Below, in pieces: positions 1-8,133 of a stretch of DNA of 57,928 nt. Both the position numbers and the translations under genes were made by a program. The notes under the pieces are model-generated. The model saw nothing but the letters and a program-made list of their open reading frames with translations. It did no database searches and was not told the origin of the DNA. Position 1 is the stretch's first letter; each line of letters starts with the position of its first letter. The DNA lies in assembly GCA_023265685.1 (NCBI GenBank), contig JAHFSP010000006.1, positions 1 through 57,928 on the forward strand, in the 5' to 3' direction. The DNA comes from Candidatus Woesearchaeota archaeon (GTDB lineage: Archaea; Nanobdellota; Nanobdellia; Woesearchaeales; GW2011-AR9).

Positions 1-101
1 ATTTTCATAACCTCGAGACCCGATGAAGAACTCCTGAGTACTCCCTGTTGGGATATCTACAAGACCTGAGGGCGAGAATGTTTATTTGCTACACAAGGAA
101 T

Positions 102-110
102 CTATATAAA
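102..110 (+). promoter_or_regulatory. TATA box of the M20 amidohydrolase gene
   Basis: CTATATAAA lies about 27 bases before the ATG at 133. This is the archaeal TATA-to-start distance expected for a leaderless mRNA, and there is no Shine-Dalgarno site before the ATG. Confidence 0.6.
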
Positions 111-132
111 GATCTTCTATCATCTTTTACTA

Positions 133-1437
133 ATGGATTCAATTCCTCTTGTTACCAGAGCAACTATTGATTTACATTATACACTTCTTTCTCAAATAGG
201 AAATTTAGGATCTACTCCTGATGGTAAGCTAAAAGGTTTTTGTCGTGCGCCGTGGTCAGATGAAGAAACGAAGGCAATATGCTTAGTACAAGCAAGTGCC
301 AGATTTTCAGGACTTATCACATTATATGACGCAGTAGGGAATCTTCGTATTCGTACGCCTGGCGATCATACTACTGTTTTTGCAGTAGGTTCACATCTTG
401 ATACTGTTCCTAATGGTGGCAATTATGATGGGGCTGCAGGAGTTATAGCTGGTCTTGAAGCAATAAAAACATTATGGGATGCACGTGTCCCTCTCCAAAG
501 GGGTTTAGAGTTAATTGTTTGGCGAGGTGAAGAATCGGCAACGCGAGGAGTTGCGTATGTTGGAAGTAAAGCAGCAACCGGAACTTTAGACCCAGCCATT
601 CTTACTCGAACATGGAGAGGTAGTACTCTTGCTCATGCTATGGAATCACAAAATGTTGATCCTACTTTTGTACAACAACAAAAGCAATGTTTTCCTGATA
701 CAGGCCGACAATATTTAGGGTATTTAGAATTGCATATTGAACAGGGAAGAGTTTTAGAACAGTCAGATATTCCTATTGGTATTGTCACGTCCATTTTTGG
801 GAATAAACGGTATTGGGTTGAGCTTGAAGGTCAAGCCGATCATTCTGGTGCAACGGCGATGAATGATCGTAAGGATACTCATGCAGCCTATGCAGCAATA
901 CATATGGCATTAGAAAAATTATATCAACGTGAAGGAAGTCCTACGAATGTAGTGTGGACCAATACTATGTTTAATCGAGGCAGAGCCGATTTTGATGTTC
1001 TTGTTGATGAAAACACCGGCAATACTTCTGTACCTGGATATGCTTACTTTCGTTTTGAGACAAGATCTAATAATAATACGTTGGGAGATTCTTATGCTAC
1101 TAAAGCATTAAGAGTCATTGAAGGAACTGCACGATCACGAGACGTAATAGTAAGAATCCATCCTGATTCTTCAACACCTGCACTTGAACAACTGGATATA
1201 TCTCTTACAAAAGCTCTTAAGGAATCAGCAAGGTATCTTGGTTATGGACATACGAATCTTCCCAGTGGTGGTGGACATGATGGTGTGGTTGTCAGTAGTG
1301 TTGGTATTCCGGTAGGGATGCTCTTTATTCCTTGTCGAAATGGAATGAGTCATAGTCCATTAGAATTAGCTAATCATGAACATATTGCTATGGGGGCAAA
1401 TGTTTTGGCTCAAGCTTTATATAATCTGGCCAAATAA
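133..1437 (+). CDS. M20-family amidohydrolase (hydantoinase/carbamoylase type)
   Basis: Predicted zinc-dependent amidohydrolase of the N-carbamoyl-amino-acid hydrolase / allantoate amidohydrolase / beta-ureidopropionase group. These enzymes hydrolyse the carbamoyl or ureido group left after ring opening of hydantoins, pyrimidines or purines. Visible motifs in order: GSHLDTVPNGGNYDG (metal His and Asp), EES (catalytic and metal Glu), ELHIEQGR (metal His), GQADHSGATAM in the dimerisation domain, and GGGHDG...MSHSPLE near the C-terminus (last metal His). At 434 aa it has the usual full length. It has its own TATA box and is followed by a PurE-like and a deoxyribosyltransferase-like gene, which suggests nucleobase metabolism. 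Family is sure; substrate cannot be told from sequence. Confidence 0.9.
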   Translation: MDSIPLVTRATIDLHYTLLSQIGNLGSTPDGKLKGFCRAPWSDEETKAICLVQASARFSGLITLYDAVGNLRIRTPGDHTTVFAVGSHLDTVPNGGNYDGAAGVIAGLEAIKTLWDARVPLQRGLELIVWRGEESATRGVAYVGSKAATGTLDPAILTRTWRGSTLAHAMESQNVDPTFVQQQKQCFPDTGRQYLGYLELHIEQGRVLEQSDIPIGIVTSIFGNKRYWVELEGQADHSGATAMNDRKDTHAAYAAIHMALEKLYQREGSPTNVVWTNTMFNRGRADFDVLVDENTGNTSVPGYAYFRFETRSNNNTLGDSYATKALRVIEGTARSRDVIVRIHPDSSTPALEQLDISLTKALKESARYLGYGHTNLPSGGGHDGVVVSSVGIPVGMLFIPCRNGMSHSPLELANHEHIAMGANVLAQALYNLAK

Positions 1438-1463
1438 TTAATAGAGACAGTTTATGCTTTTGG

Positions 1464-1474
1464 TATTATAAAAG
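1464..1474 (+). promoter_or_regulatory. TATA box of the PurE-like gene
   Basis: TATTATAAAAG, about 25 bases before the ATG at 1493. It indicates that this gene has its own, leaderless transcript. Confidence 0.5.
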
Positions 1475-1492
1475 TTTAACAGGGTTTGTACT

Positions 1493-1999
1493 ATGATCGA
1501 CTTGGGATTTAGGGAAATAATTGAAAGTAATGCTGGTTGTGCTTTGATTCTTACGGGGTCTGAGAGTGATGAGTCACATATTCGCATTATTGGTGATGCA
1601 TTAAACCGATATACTGTTCCTTATCAAGTACATATTGCTTCAGCACAAAAACAGTCCGTTGACCTGTTGAAAGTTTTGGAGGAATATGATGTAATCAAAG
1701 GTGCATTGGCTTATATCGCTGTTGCAGGTGGAACAAATGATCTTTCAGGAGTGGTCTCGTTTCATACTTACCGACCAGTAATTAGCTGTCTTCCTAATAG
1801 ATTAAATCAAAGTTGTTTCTACAATCCTCCAGGAAGTTCGAACGGTTTTGTTTTGCTACCTGATATCTGTGCCCGTCTTGTTGCTCAGATGTGGTCTTGT
1901 TATAACCCTACTTATCGTGACCTATTAAGATTAGATAATGAGCAGAGAAATGAAAGATTACGAAGAACATACAAACATATTAAGGCAACATTTTATTAG
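1493..1999 (+). CDS. PurE-like (AIR carboxylase superfamily) protein, divergent
   Basis: A 168-aa protein that follows the layout of class I PurE (N5-carboxyaminoimidazole ribonucleotide mutase): LTGSESDE near the N-terminus (PurE GSxSD), ASAQK where PurE has SAHR, AVAGGTNDLSG where PurE has AxAGGAAHLPG, then PVISCLP for PVIGVP. The His residues of the SAHR and GGAAHLPG motifs are both replaced (Gln and Asn/Asp), so normal mutase activity is doubtful. Preceded by an M20 amidohydrolase and followed by a deoxyribosyltransferase-like gene, each with its own promoter. It is probably a relative with a changed reaction on a purine-like ligand; that is inference. Confidence 0.7.
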   Translation: MIDLGFREIIESNAGCALILTGSESDESHIRIIGDALNRYTVPYQVHIASAQKQSVDLLKVLEEYDVIKGALAYIAVAGGTNDLSGVVSFHTYRPVISCLPNRLNQSCFYNPPGSSNGFVLLPDICARLVAQMWSCYNPTYRDLLRLDNEQRNERLRRTYKHIKATFY

Positions 2000-2061
2000 T
2001 TGTAGATTGAATTATAATATGATTTCTTGAGTTTTTCGAGACTAAGTCGTGACAGTGAAGG

Positions 2062-2071
2062 TTTTTAAATG
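2062..2071 (+). promoter_or_regulatory. TATA box of the deoxyribosyltransferase-like gene
   Basis: TTTTTAAATG, about 26 bases before the ATG at 2092; leaderless arrangement. Confidence 0.45.
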
Positions 2072-2091
2072 GGTTGGGCTTGTAGTCTATT

Positions 2092-2493
2092 ATGGTTGAT
2101 GTTTATCTCTCTGTTGCAAATACCACTGACTGGTCTCGACAGTTTGCACCTCGATTGAGTCGTGCATTGGAGTTGAAAGGTCTCTCTTGCCATTTGGCGC
2201 AGCGAGATGCGAATCAATTTAATATGCGTTTACAGGTTCAAACAGCGGATATGCAGGCCTTGCAGAGTTGTAAAACGGTTGTGGCAGTGGCTGACGGTTT
2301 TACGGCTAACTGCGGTGCTGAAATTGGGTATGTATGTGGTATGAAACGACGAGTATTAATTTTGACAACCGGTCAATCCAAATTACCTCTGATGGTTGAA
2401 GGAATGGCTACGCAAATCCTCAAAGTAGAAAGTTTCGATTCAATAAAAGATTACATTGATAGTTTAGTTTCGGCTGTTAAGAAAGCAATGTGA
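2092..2493 (+). CDS. Nucleoside 2-deoxyribosyltransferase-like protein
   Basis: A 133-aa protein with the Rossmann-like layout of the nucleoside 2-deoxyribosyltransferase superfamily: N-terminal strand VDVYLSVANTT, then VVAVADGFTANCGAEIGYVC followed by GMKRRVLIL. The D...AEIGY.CG..K pattern is the family's active-site region, where the Glu acts as nucleophile in the classical enzymes. The family exchanges or hydrolyses nucleobases on deoxyribonucleosides or nucleotides. Third of three neighbouring genes that may handle nucleobases. Could also be a DNA-hypermodification or nucleotide-sensing relative; exact role unknown. Confidence 0.6.
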   Translation: MVDVYLSVANTTDWSRQFAPRLSRALELKGLSCHLAQRDANQFNMRLQVQTADMQALQSCKTVVAVADGFTANCGAEIGYVCGMKRRVLILTTGQSKLPLMVEGMATQILKVESFDSIKDYIDSLVSAVKKAM

Positions 2494-2507
2494 TTTGAAT
2501 TCATTTT

Positions 2508-2897
2508 CTATGTTGGCACTAGTCCTTCTAACCCGAATAATCCCCTCTCTTCTGGCGCTCGTGTTCCATGTGGTCTTTTGAGATATTCGTTTCTACCGTT
2601 CCATAAACCAGATCTTTTGTCTAATCCTCTTTGAGTATACTTTTCGATCTCTTCTGGAGTTGGACGTCTGATTCTTACTTGAGCAAGGTCTTCGTCAACT
2701 AGTCTGGATAATAACCCATAAACCTGGTTGCGAATCTCAGGAAAGTGTTGATTGAGGTACTCTTCTATTCTGTCTTCATTACCTCGTGCTTCAATAGTTA
2801 ATCCATGATTAAAAGCAATTTCGCACTTTATCTCTTTACCTATTCTCCATTCATGATAATTCAAAGCGCGATAGACTATTTCTGGAGTTAATCTCAT
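2508..2897 (-). CDS. Hypothetical protein, 129 aa
   Basis: Not recognised. Soluble, charged protein with no membrane segment or signal peptide. The first 75 residues look like alternating helix and strand; residues 75-90 (RIRRPTPEEIEKYTQRG) resemble a basic helix. The C-terminus is Gly/Pro rich. It converges on the deoxyribosyltransferase-like gene with a 14-base gap. A TTTAAAAAAG stretch about 35 bases before the start could be its TATA box. The codon use matches its neighbours, so I take it as a real gene. Confidence 0.6.
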   Translation of the reverse strand: MRLTPEIVYRALNYHEWRIGKEIKCEIAFNHGLTIEARGNEDRIEEYLNQHFPEIRNQVYGLLSRLVDEDLAQVRIRRPTPEEIEKYTQRGLDKRSGLWNGRNEYLKRPHGTRAPEERGLFGLEGLVPT

Positions 2898-2984
2898 AGT
2901 CTATTCTCTTCTGTATCTCTTTTTTAAATCTATTCGCTGTTATGATCCTCTCTTTGATCTTTCTGTCTCACTTTTCTCACAAGG

Positions 2985-2992
2985 TTTATATC
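2985..2992 (+). promoter_or_regulatory. TATA box before the interrupted metalloprotease gene
   Basis: TTTATATC about 27-34 bases before the ATG at 3019. It supports 3019 as the true start of the reading frame that is interrupted at 3277 by TGA. Confidence 0.5.
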
Positions 2993-3018
2993 TCTTAAAA
3001 GCTTCTTATTCTCTTACT

Positions 3019-3279
3019 ATGTACGGTTGTCGCAGTGGTTATGGGTCTTGTTCGAGTTCATCAAAGTACATAGGTAACTTTTCTTCACGGTATATGGGGG
3101 GCAGCTCTGGGCTGGAGGGTATTGCATCCGCAAGTTCTGTTGCATACTCTGCGTCTGCTTTGTCTGGCGATCATGCTGGCACGTATATTCAATTTCCACG
3201 GATTATGCCGATGTCGCCAATTTCTGTGAAGGATGTGTCTTCAGGGCCTGCACGATATGCTCTGCATGATGCGGAATGA
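3019..3279 (+). CDS. N-terminal part of an interrupted metalloprotease-like gene
   Basis: An 86-codon frame rich in Ser, Gly and Tyr, starting at an ATG with a TATA box at the right distance. It ends at TGA 3277-3279, but the same frame stays open across that TGA through codons 3280-3891 and joins the HEIGH metalloprotease segment without any frameshift. The simplest reading is one 290-codon gene cut by a single in-frame TGA. Alternatives: a recent nonsense mutation (from CGA or GGA, for instance), a sequencing error, or programmed read-through. No function can be assigned to this low-complexity part on its own. Confidence 0.5.
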   Translation: MYGCRSGYGSCSSSSKYIGNFSSRYMGGSSGLEGIASASSVAYSASALSGDHAGTYIQFPRIMPMSPISVKDVSSGPARYALHDAE

Positions 3280-3390
3280 CAAACATCGTATGGGGGTTCT
3301 TCTCAAATCCATTACGAATTATTTGCAACGCACACTGAATATCATTTTCAACCTGAGCAGTTTTTAGCACCGGGGAAAGAGGGTGGGTTT

Positions 3391-3891
3391 GTGGGGAAAG
3401 CAGAAGATATTAAATCATTTGTTGAAGATGCGTTTGTAAGGTTGATGGGCACTGCTTTTCCCACTGATCTACGTATCACTCTTTGTACTGAGCAAGAGTT
3501 TCGAACATTAGCACCACACCGTGGAGTGATTGGGCTGTCATTTAATCGACATAAGAGTGGCATGGTGTCAGAGATTTTTGTGCTTGAAGGATCATTGGGT
3601 AGAGTTTTGTTGACGGTTGGTCATGAGATTGGTCACGTGTTGAGTCATTCTCTTACTCATAAAGCTCTTGAGGAAGCAAAGGCGTATGCGTTTTCATTTG
3701 CATGGATGGATGTGATTAAAGAACATAATATTGCCGGTTTGGGTAATGCGTTGGTCACGGAATTACCTGCGGTGAATGGAGTTCATGACAAAGGGTTTGA
3801 GGTAGTTGTACGTGGTTTGAAGAGTGGAAAAAGAGCATGGAATGTGTATGAAGAGATTGTGGCTAATGAGTTAGAGATGTTGATGGGGTAG
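3391..3891 (+). CDS. Zincin-like metalloprotease (C-terminal part of the interrupted gene)
   Basis: The open frame here is usable from the GTG at 3391 but reads back in frame to the TGA at 3277. Visible motif: TVGHEIGHVLSHSLTHKALE, an HExxH zinc-binding helix with a likely third ligand in the following EEAKAYAF segment, as in gluzincin-type or M48-like small archaeal proteases. No membrane segments. If initiation takes place at the GTG, the product is 166 aa and lacks the Ser/Gly-rich N-terminus. Peptidase function is inferred from the motif only. Confidence 0.65.
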   Translation: MGKAEDIKSFVEDAFVRLMGTAFPTDLRITLCTEQEFRTLAPHRGVIGLSFNRHKSGMVSEIFVLEGSLGRVLLTVGHEIGHVLSHSLTHKALEEAKAYAFSFAWMDVIKEHNIAGLGNALVTELPAVNGVHDKGFEVVVRGLKSGKRAWNVYEEIVANELEMLMG

Positions 3892-3901
3892 ACTACAAAA
3901 G

Positions 3902-3910
3902 CATAAATAG
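3902..3910 (+). promoter_or_regulatory. TATA box of the DUF483 gene
   Basis: CATAAATAG, centred about 26 bases before the ATG at 3932. It lies directly after the stop of the metalloprotease frame, so the two genes are probably separate units. Confidence 0.45.
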
Positions 3911-3931
3911 GACTTCGTTTTTTCTTACGAC

Positions 3932-4534
3932 ATGCCTTCAACGTTGTATGATCTTACTCGGACTTTTGGGTCGTATTCTAAAGCACAGGAAGTGTTATTT
4001 TTGTTAAAAGATGTGAAAGAGGTTGTTCGTCAGGGTTTTTATCCAGAACAGCTTGAGCGCGTAGAGGAGTTTTGTGAGAAACATAAATTAGCACTGGTAA
4101 AATCAACGTTTAAAGTGATTCTTGCGGATGCGCAGGCCTATTCTAATAAAGGCGTTCGGGTAAAATCGGATGATTATCGTGATGGGATGTTTTTTGTGTA
4201 CATCTCTAAAGATGATCAGAAAGCATATCTGGCATCTTATTATGAGTTGATGAATGATCAGAAAGAATTAGGTTTGTTGTTAGGGTATCCTACCTGTTGT
4301 GTGGAATTTTTTTGTAAAGCATTTTCTACTAAAAATCCTAATCCGCAACATGAGGCACTTAATCCATGGACAAATTTATCTAAACGATCGTCAGATTGTG
4401 TGTTGTTGTCTCACTTTCCGTGTAGTTCACGCTGTCCTGAGAGTATTACGATGGCTCGTGCTTTTCATGCGTTGGTTAAACAGGATGATGAGTTACGTGC
4501 AGATGAGATGTTTCGGGTGTTGCAGGAGTTCTAA
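3932..4534 (+). CDS. DUF483 family protein
   Basis: A 200-aa protein carrying the hallmark of the archaeal DUF483 family: LGLLLGYPTCCVEFFCKAF at about residues 114-132, with a vicinal Cys pair, and a later CSSRCPES motif. The four Cys could bind a metal or form a redox site. The N-terminal half (AQEVLFLLKDVKEVVRQGFY) is helical. Function of the family is unknown to me. Followed by a convergent antiporter gene 11 bases downstream. Confidence 0.75.
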   Translation: MPSTLYDLTRTFGSYSKAQEVLFLLKDVKEVVRQGFYPEQLERVEEFCEKHKLALVKSTFKVILADAQAYSNKGVRVKSDDYRDGMFFVYISKDDQKAYLASYYELMNDQKELGLLLGYPTCCVEFFCKAFSTKNPNPQHEALNPWTNLSKRSSDCVLLSHFPCSSRCPESITMARAFHALVKQDDELRADEMFRVLQEF

Positions 4535-4545
4535 GAACATTAATC

Positions 4546-5712
4546 TCAAATTTTAATCCTGGTCAATAATAATTTCTCGAAGATGTGTAACCAAATTGGT
4601 CCAAGAAGCATGGTGCCAGCAATTATGGCAACAGTAAGCTGGTGGCCAAATTGAGTGATGATCCCTGATTGGAGGCCTACGGTACTTAAAACGAAACTAA
4701 ATTCTCCGATATGAGAAAGAAGGGCTCCTGAGTAGAGACTTTCTCGCCAGCTGTCTCCCATGAGACGAAAGATACCAGCGTTGATGAACGTGTTGAGAAG
4801 AAAGACGACTGCGACAAGGAGAAGAATTAATCCGATGTTATCTTTAAGAAACGAGATGTTGACGAGCATTCCCACGGAGACGAAGAAAAGGGCGACGAAA
4901 ACGGTTCGAAATGATTCGAGGCTTTCTTTGACCCAAGGCGTTTCTTTAGCATAGGAGACAATGATTCCTGCAACGAAGGCGCCAATGCCTGCAGAGAGGT
5001 TGAAAAGGCTACTGAGGAGCGCCAAACCAAAACAGAGGACAAAAGCACCAAATACTTGGATTTCATGATTGGATTTGATGCGGGAGGTGAATGGCAGACG
5101 GATACTTTGTTTGCTAAATACGTAGAAGAGAATGGAGAGAAGAATTGCGGCGCCAAGAAATTGAAGTAAGATGGTTACTACGGAAACTTCTGTTTGACTA
5201 AAAAATGAGAGGATAATCATCATGGGAACAACTGCGATGTCTTGAATAAGTAAAATTGCCAGAAGGTTTTGCCCGATGCGTGATTCGATTTGTTTCTTGT
5301 CTTGCAGAATTTTAATGAGAATAACAGTACTTGCGTTGGTGATGACAAAACTCATGAGGATAATGCCCCCGATAGGCCAACCTAGCCAGAGTCCGATGAA
5401 AAACATGGCAACAAAACTAAGTATTGTTTGAACTAGGATCCCAAAGATAGCAATTCGCCATTTCGCAATGAGTTTAGGTAATGAAATTTCCATTCCAATA
5501 AAAAACAGAAGCATAACGACGCCAATGTTTCCTAAGCTGGTAATTGTGGTTTGGTTACCAAAAAAGCTGAAAACCGAAGGACCAAATAAAATTCCTGCGA
5601 GAATGTAGGCGATAGCGACAGGTTGTTTGAAATAGCTCATAATAAGCCCAAGACCTACAACAATGAGCGCACCAAGGGCGAATGACAGTAGTAGTGGGTC
5701 AGTTAGATTCAT
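4546..5712 (-). CDS. Cation:proton antiporter, CPA2/Kef type
   Basis: A 388-aa integral membrane protein with about 12 hydrophobic segments, typical for the Na+/H+ exchanger domain of CPA2 transporters. Signatures: AYILAGILFGPSVF at the start of TM2-3, LLFFIGMEISLPKL, NASTVILIKIL (TM with the discontinuous helix), and LLIQDIAVVPMMI, the conserved QD segment. It exchanges K+ or Na+ for protons across the cytoplasmic membrane. It stops after the membrane domain, without the TrkA-N/TrkA-C nucleotide-binding tail of KefB/KefC, so it would not be gated by NAD(H) in the same chain. Ion selectivity cannot be read. Confidence 0.88.
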   Translation of the reverse strand: MNLTDPLLLSFALGALIVVGLGLIMSYFKQPVAIAYILAGILFGPSVFSFFGNQTTITSLGNIGVVMLLFFIGMEISLPKLIAKWRIAIFGILVQTILSFVAMFFIGLWLGWPIGGIILMSFVITNASTVILIKILQDKKQIESRIGQNLLAILLIQDIAVVPMMIILSFFSQTEVSVVTILLQFLGAAILLSILFYVFSKQSIRLPFTSRIKSNHEIQVFGAFVLCFGLALLSSLFNLSAGIGAFVAGIIVSYAKETPWVKESLESFRTVFVALFFVSVGMLVNISFLKDNIGLILLLVAVVFLLNTFINAGIFRLMGDSWRESLYSGALLSHIGEFSFVLSTVGLQSGIITQFGHQLTVAIIAGTMLLGPIWLHIFEKLLLTRIKI

Positions 5713-5803
5713 TTCTCTATCTCTCTTTTTACATTTTGCAGTTACGAAGAAGTATTTTAATGTTTTGAAATGGGGATTTGGTTGAGACTTTTGAAGAGGT
5801 AGA

Positions 5804-6602
<799 letters not shown>

Positions 6603-6606
<4 letters not shown>

Positions 6607-6800
6607 TTTTTCACTGCCCTCTTACTTCCACCAGTTTTATATGGGCTGAACTGGGCTTTTTCTTTTTGGTTCTTTCGTGATCCGTATCCTGTTGCTTCTG
6701 GTTCTAATTCATCATACCCACATTGTTTACAGCGAAGAAATCCTACATCATAATTTTGTGTGTGTGGTGATTTGCATTTAGGGCAAAACTGAGATTTCAT
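6603..6800 (-). CDS. Small zinc-ribbon protein
   Basis: A 65-aa protein with a single zinc ribbon: FCPKC at residues 5-9 and CKQC at about 24-27, followed by a basic, disordered tail (GYGSRKNQKEKAQF...KRAVKK). The zinc ribbon resembles those of TFS/RPB9-like or nucleic-acid-binding archaeal proteins. Middle gene of a three-gene operon: its start overlaps the stop of the 48-aa Cys-rich gene (ATGA overlap), and its stop overlaps the start of exonuclease III. A role with nucleic acids is likely from the basic tail and context. Confidence 0.75.
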
Positions 6801-6943
6801 TTGAGATTATCCTCTGGGCAAGTGTAACAACGGCCTTTGATAGTGAGATAGGAGCCGCAACAACTGGTTTTCTGTGTGATAGGGGTGATGTTAATATCAG
6901 AAAGATCATTAAATAGTTCATCTATCTCTTCTTTTGTTAACAT
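6797..6943 (-). CDS. Very small Cys-rich protein, 48 aa
   Basis: A 48-codon gene beginning MLTKEEIDELFNDLSD and containing TSCCGSYLTIKGRCYTC, a CC...CxxC arrangement that probably binds zinc or is redox active. Its TGA stop shares four bases (ATGA) with the start of the zinc-ribbon gene, and a TTTAAATTT box lies about 29 bases before its ATG. Overlap, promoter and Cys spacing together argue that it is real and leads the operon for the zinc ribbon and exonuclease III. Function unknown. Confidence 0.7.
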   Translation of the reverse strand: MLTKEEIDELFNDLSDINITPITQKTSCCGSYLTIKGRCYTCPEDNLK

Positions 6944-6967
6944 CTAGATTGTTGATGTTGTGGGGGT

Positions 6968-6976
6968 TTAAATTTG
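6968..6976 (-). promoter_or_regulatory. TATA box of the small zinc protein / exonuclease III operon
   Basis: TTTAAATTT, about 29 bases before the ATG at 6943 on the - strand; leaderless arrangement. A run of five C on the - strand lies directly downstream of the box. Confidence 0.45.
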
Positions 6977-7010
6977 TTTGGGAAGTAGAGGATAGTTGCG
7001 AAATTTATGC

Positions 7011-8078
7011 TTATTTTATATCAACCCCTAACCTTCTTGAAATTTCGACCAATTTTTCTTCTGTAACACCTGCAAAACGAGCAACGATTGCTTTTTTCAG
7101 AGGTTGTTGTGGAACATGTGCAACGTAACGTTGAATTGCAACATAGGAAAGAGCATCGATGACTAATTGTGTAAATTCTGTTACACCTCTCTGAATAAAC
7201 TCAAAAGGAACTGTGTTAGGTGGTTGATGGTATGTTGCCTGTTCTATCATTTTTTCGAGAGGGATCCCATATTGTTTTGCTGTAGAAAAGATTACTTGTT
7301 GTTTTTCTCTGGTTAAAGCTATTGCAGTTTCCACTAGCTCTTTATCTCCATCTTCACCTATCTCTTTTTTTGCATAGTGTAGCAATGATGAGTACCAGAT
7401 TCTGAGCGTTCTATTGATAATTTTTCGTTGTAGACTGCCTTCTGGTATTAATGCCCCAGTCATATAGTGTGCTTTTTTGGGTAGTGAACTCTCGATTGCT
7501 TTTTCTAATGAAACTATAAAACCTGCAGTGCTTGTTGAATTAGTTAAGTTTAATATGTTAACTATTTCTCTGTCTTCTCTCTCAGGAGAATGTCGGTATT
7601 TATCAATATTTATCCCATATTGTATTGACATTCGACGTAGATTTTGGCGATTGATCTTTGCTAGTTTAGCTGCTTGTACTAAATTCCCCGAGACTTCTTC
7701 TAATAATTTATCTAAATATGCTGTTGATAATATTTTTATAACTAGATCTCGATATTGATTTAAGCCTTGTAACATAACCTGGTCTGGGAGAAGATCCCAT
7801 TCTGGATCTTTGGTAATTTCTTTGTAGAGATCAAGACCATATTGTGTTAGTGATCTATGTAAATTTTGTCTCTCTTGCTTTGAATAGATTGCAAGTTGTG
7901 TCATATTTATATCTCTTTTTTCAATTGTGAGATGTGAAGCAGCTGATTGGACCCATAGACGAATCTCCTTTGGCAAATGTGTTTCACGAAATTGATCCAT
8001 GATCTCACTATACGGCCGTAGGGAGTAGATGTAAGGTTTTACTCTAGTGTGGATTACTATGTAATATTCTTCTAGCAT
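7011..8078 (-). CDS. Protein with four Fis-like helix-turn-helix units
   Basis: A 355-aa protein, not recognised as a whole. Residues 119-158 read like the Fis-family HTH of NtrC-type activators: YLDKLLEEVSGNLVQAAKLA followed by KINRQNLRRMSIQYGI (the GN.vqAAklagI.R.tL..kl..yGI pattern). The motif ending in xLxxxxxxYGIxxxK returns at about 66-86 (ERQNLHRSLTQYGLDL), 258-276 (EKQQVIFSTAKQYGIPLEK) and 339-355 (TEEKLVEISRRLGVDIK), each preceded by long amphipathic helices, so the protein appears to be built from four degenerate copies. No ATPase or receiver domain. Divergent from the sigma-factor gene, and both share one palindromic TATA box at 8102-8109. Likely a DNA-binding protein working with the sigma factor; that is inference. 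Confidence 0.6.
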   Translation of the reverse strand: MLEEYYIVIHTRVKPYIYSLRPYSEIMDQFRETHLPKEIRLWVQSAASHLTIEKRDINMTQLAIYSKQERQNLHRSLTQYGLDLYKEITKDPEWDLLPDQVMLQGLNQYRDLVIKILSTAYLDKLLEEVSGNLVQAAKLAKINRQNLRRMSIQYGINIDKYRHSPEREDREIVNILNLTNSTSTAGFIVSLEKAIESSLPKKAHYMTGALIPEGSLQRKIINRTLRIWYSSLLHYAKKEIGEDGDKELVETAIALTREKQQVIFSTAKQYGIPLEKMIEQATYHQPPNTVPFEFIQRGVTEFTQLVIDALSYVAIQRYVAHVPQQPLKKAIVARFAGVTEEKLVEISRRLGVDIK

Positions 8079-8101
8079 GTAATTATGACCTCTCAGTAAT
8101 G

Positions 8102-8109
8102 TTTATAAA
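8102..8109. promoter_or_regulatory. Shared palindromic TATA box of the divergent sigma/Fis-repeat pair
   Basis: TTTATAAA is its own reverse complement and sits in a 55-base gap. Its centre is about 28 bases from the ATG at 8134 (+ strand) and about 27 bases from the ATG at 8078 (- strand), which is the right distance for a leaderless transcript in both directions. There is no other good TATA box in the gap. Confidence 0.65.
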
Positions 8110-8133
8110 GTTACTCCTAAGAAAGAGTATCAA

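Noticed and set aside
24..75. Possible C/D-box small RNA (GATGA ... CTGA ... CTGA with CCC/GGG closing stem)
   Set aside because: The C box lacks the leading T of TGATGA, and the spacing to the first CTGA is only 7 bases, too short for a guide; no clear C' box.
3017..3199. 60-codon frame on the - strand opposite the interrupted metalloprotease gene
   Set aside because: Composition (Gln, Thr, Cys, His rich) is that of a shadow frame, and it has no promoter or homology pattern.
3277..3279. Selenocysteine codon in the interrupted metalloprotease gene
   Set aside because: Only about 40 AT-rich bases separate the gene from the next one, with no SECIS-like hairpin, and the site (Glu-stop-Gln) is not part of a redox motif.
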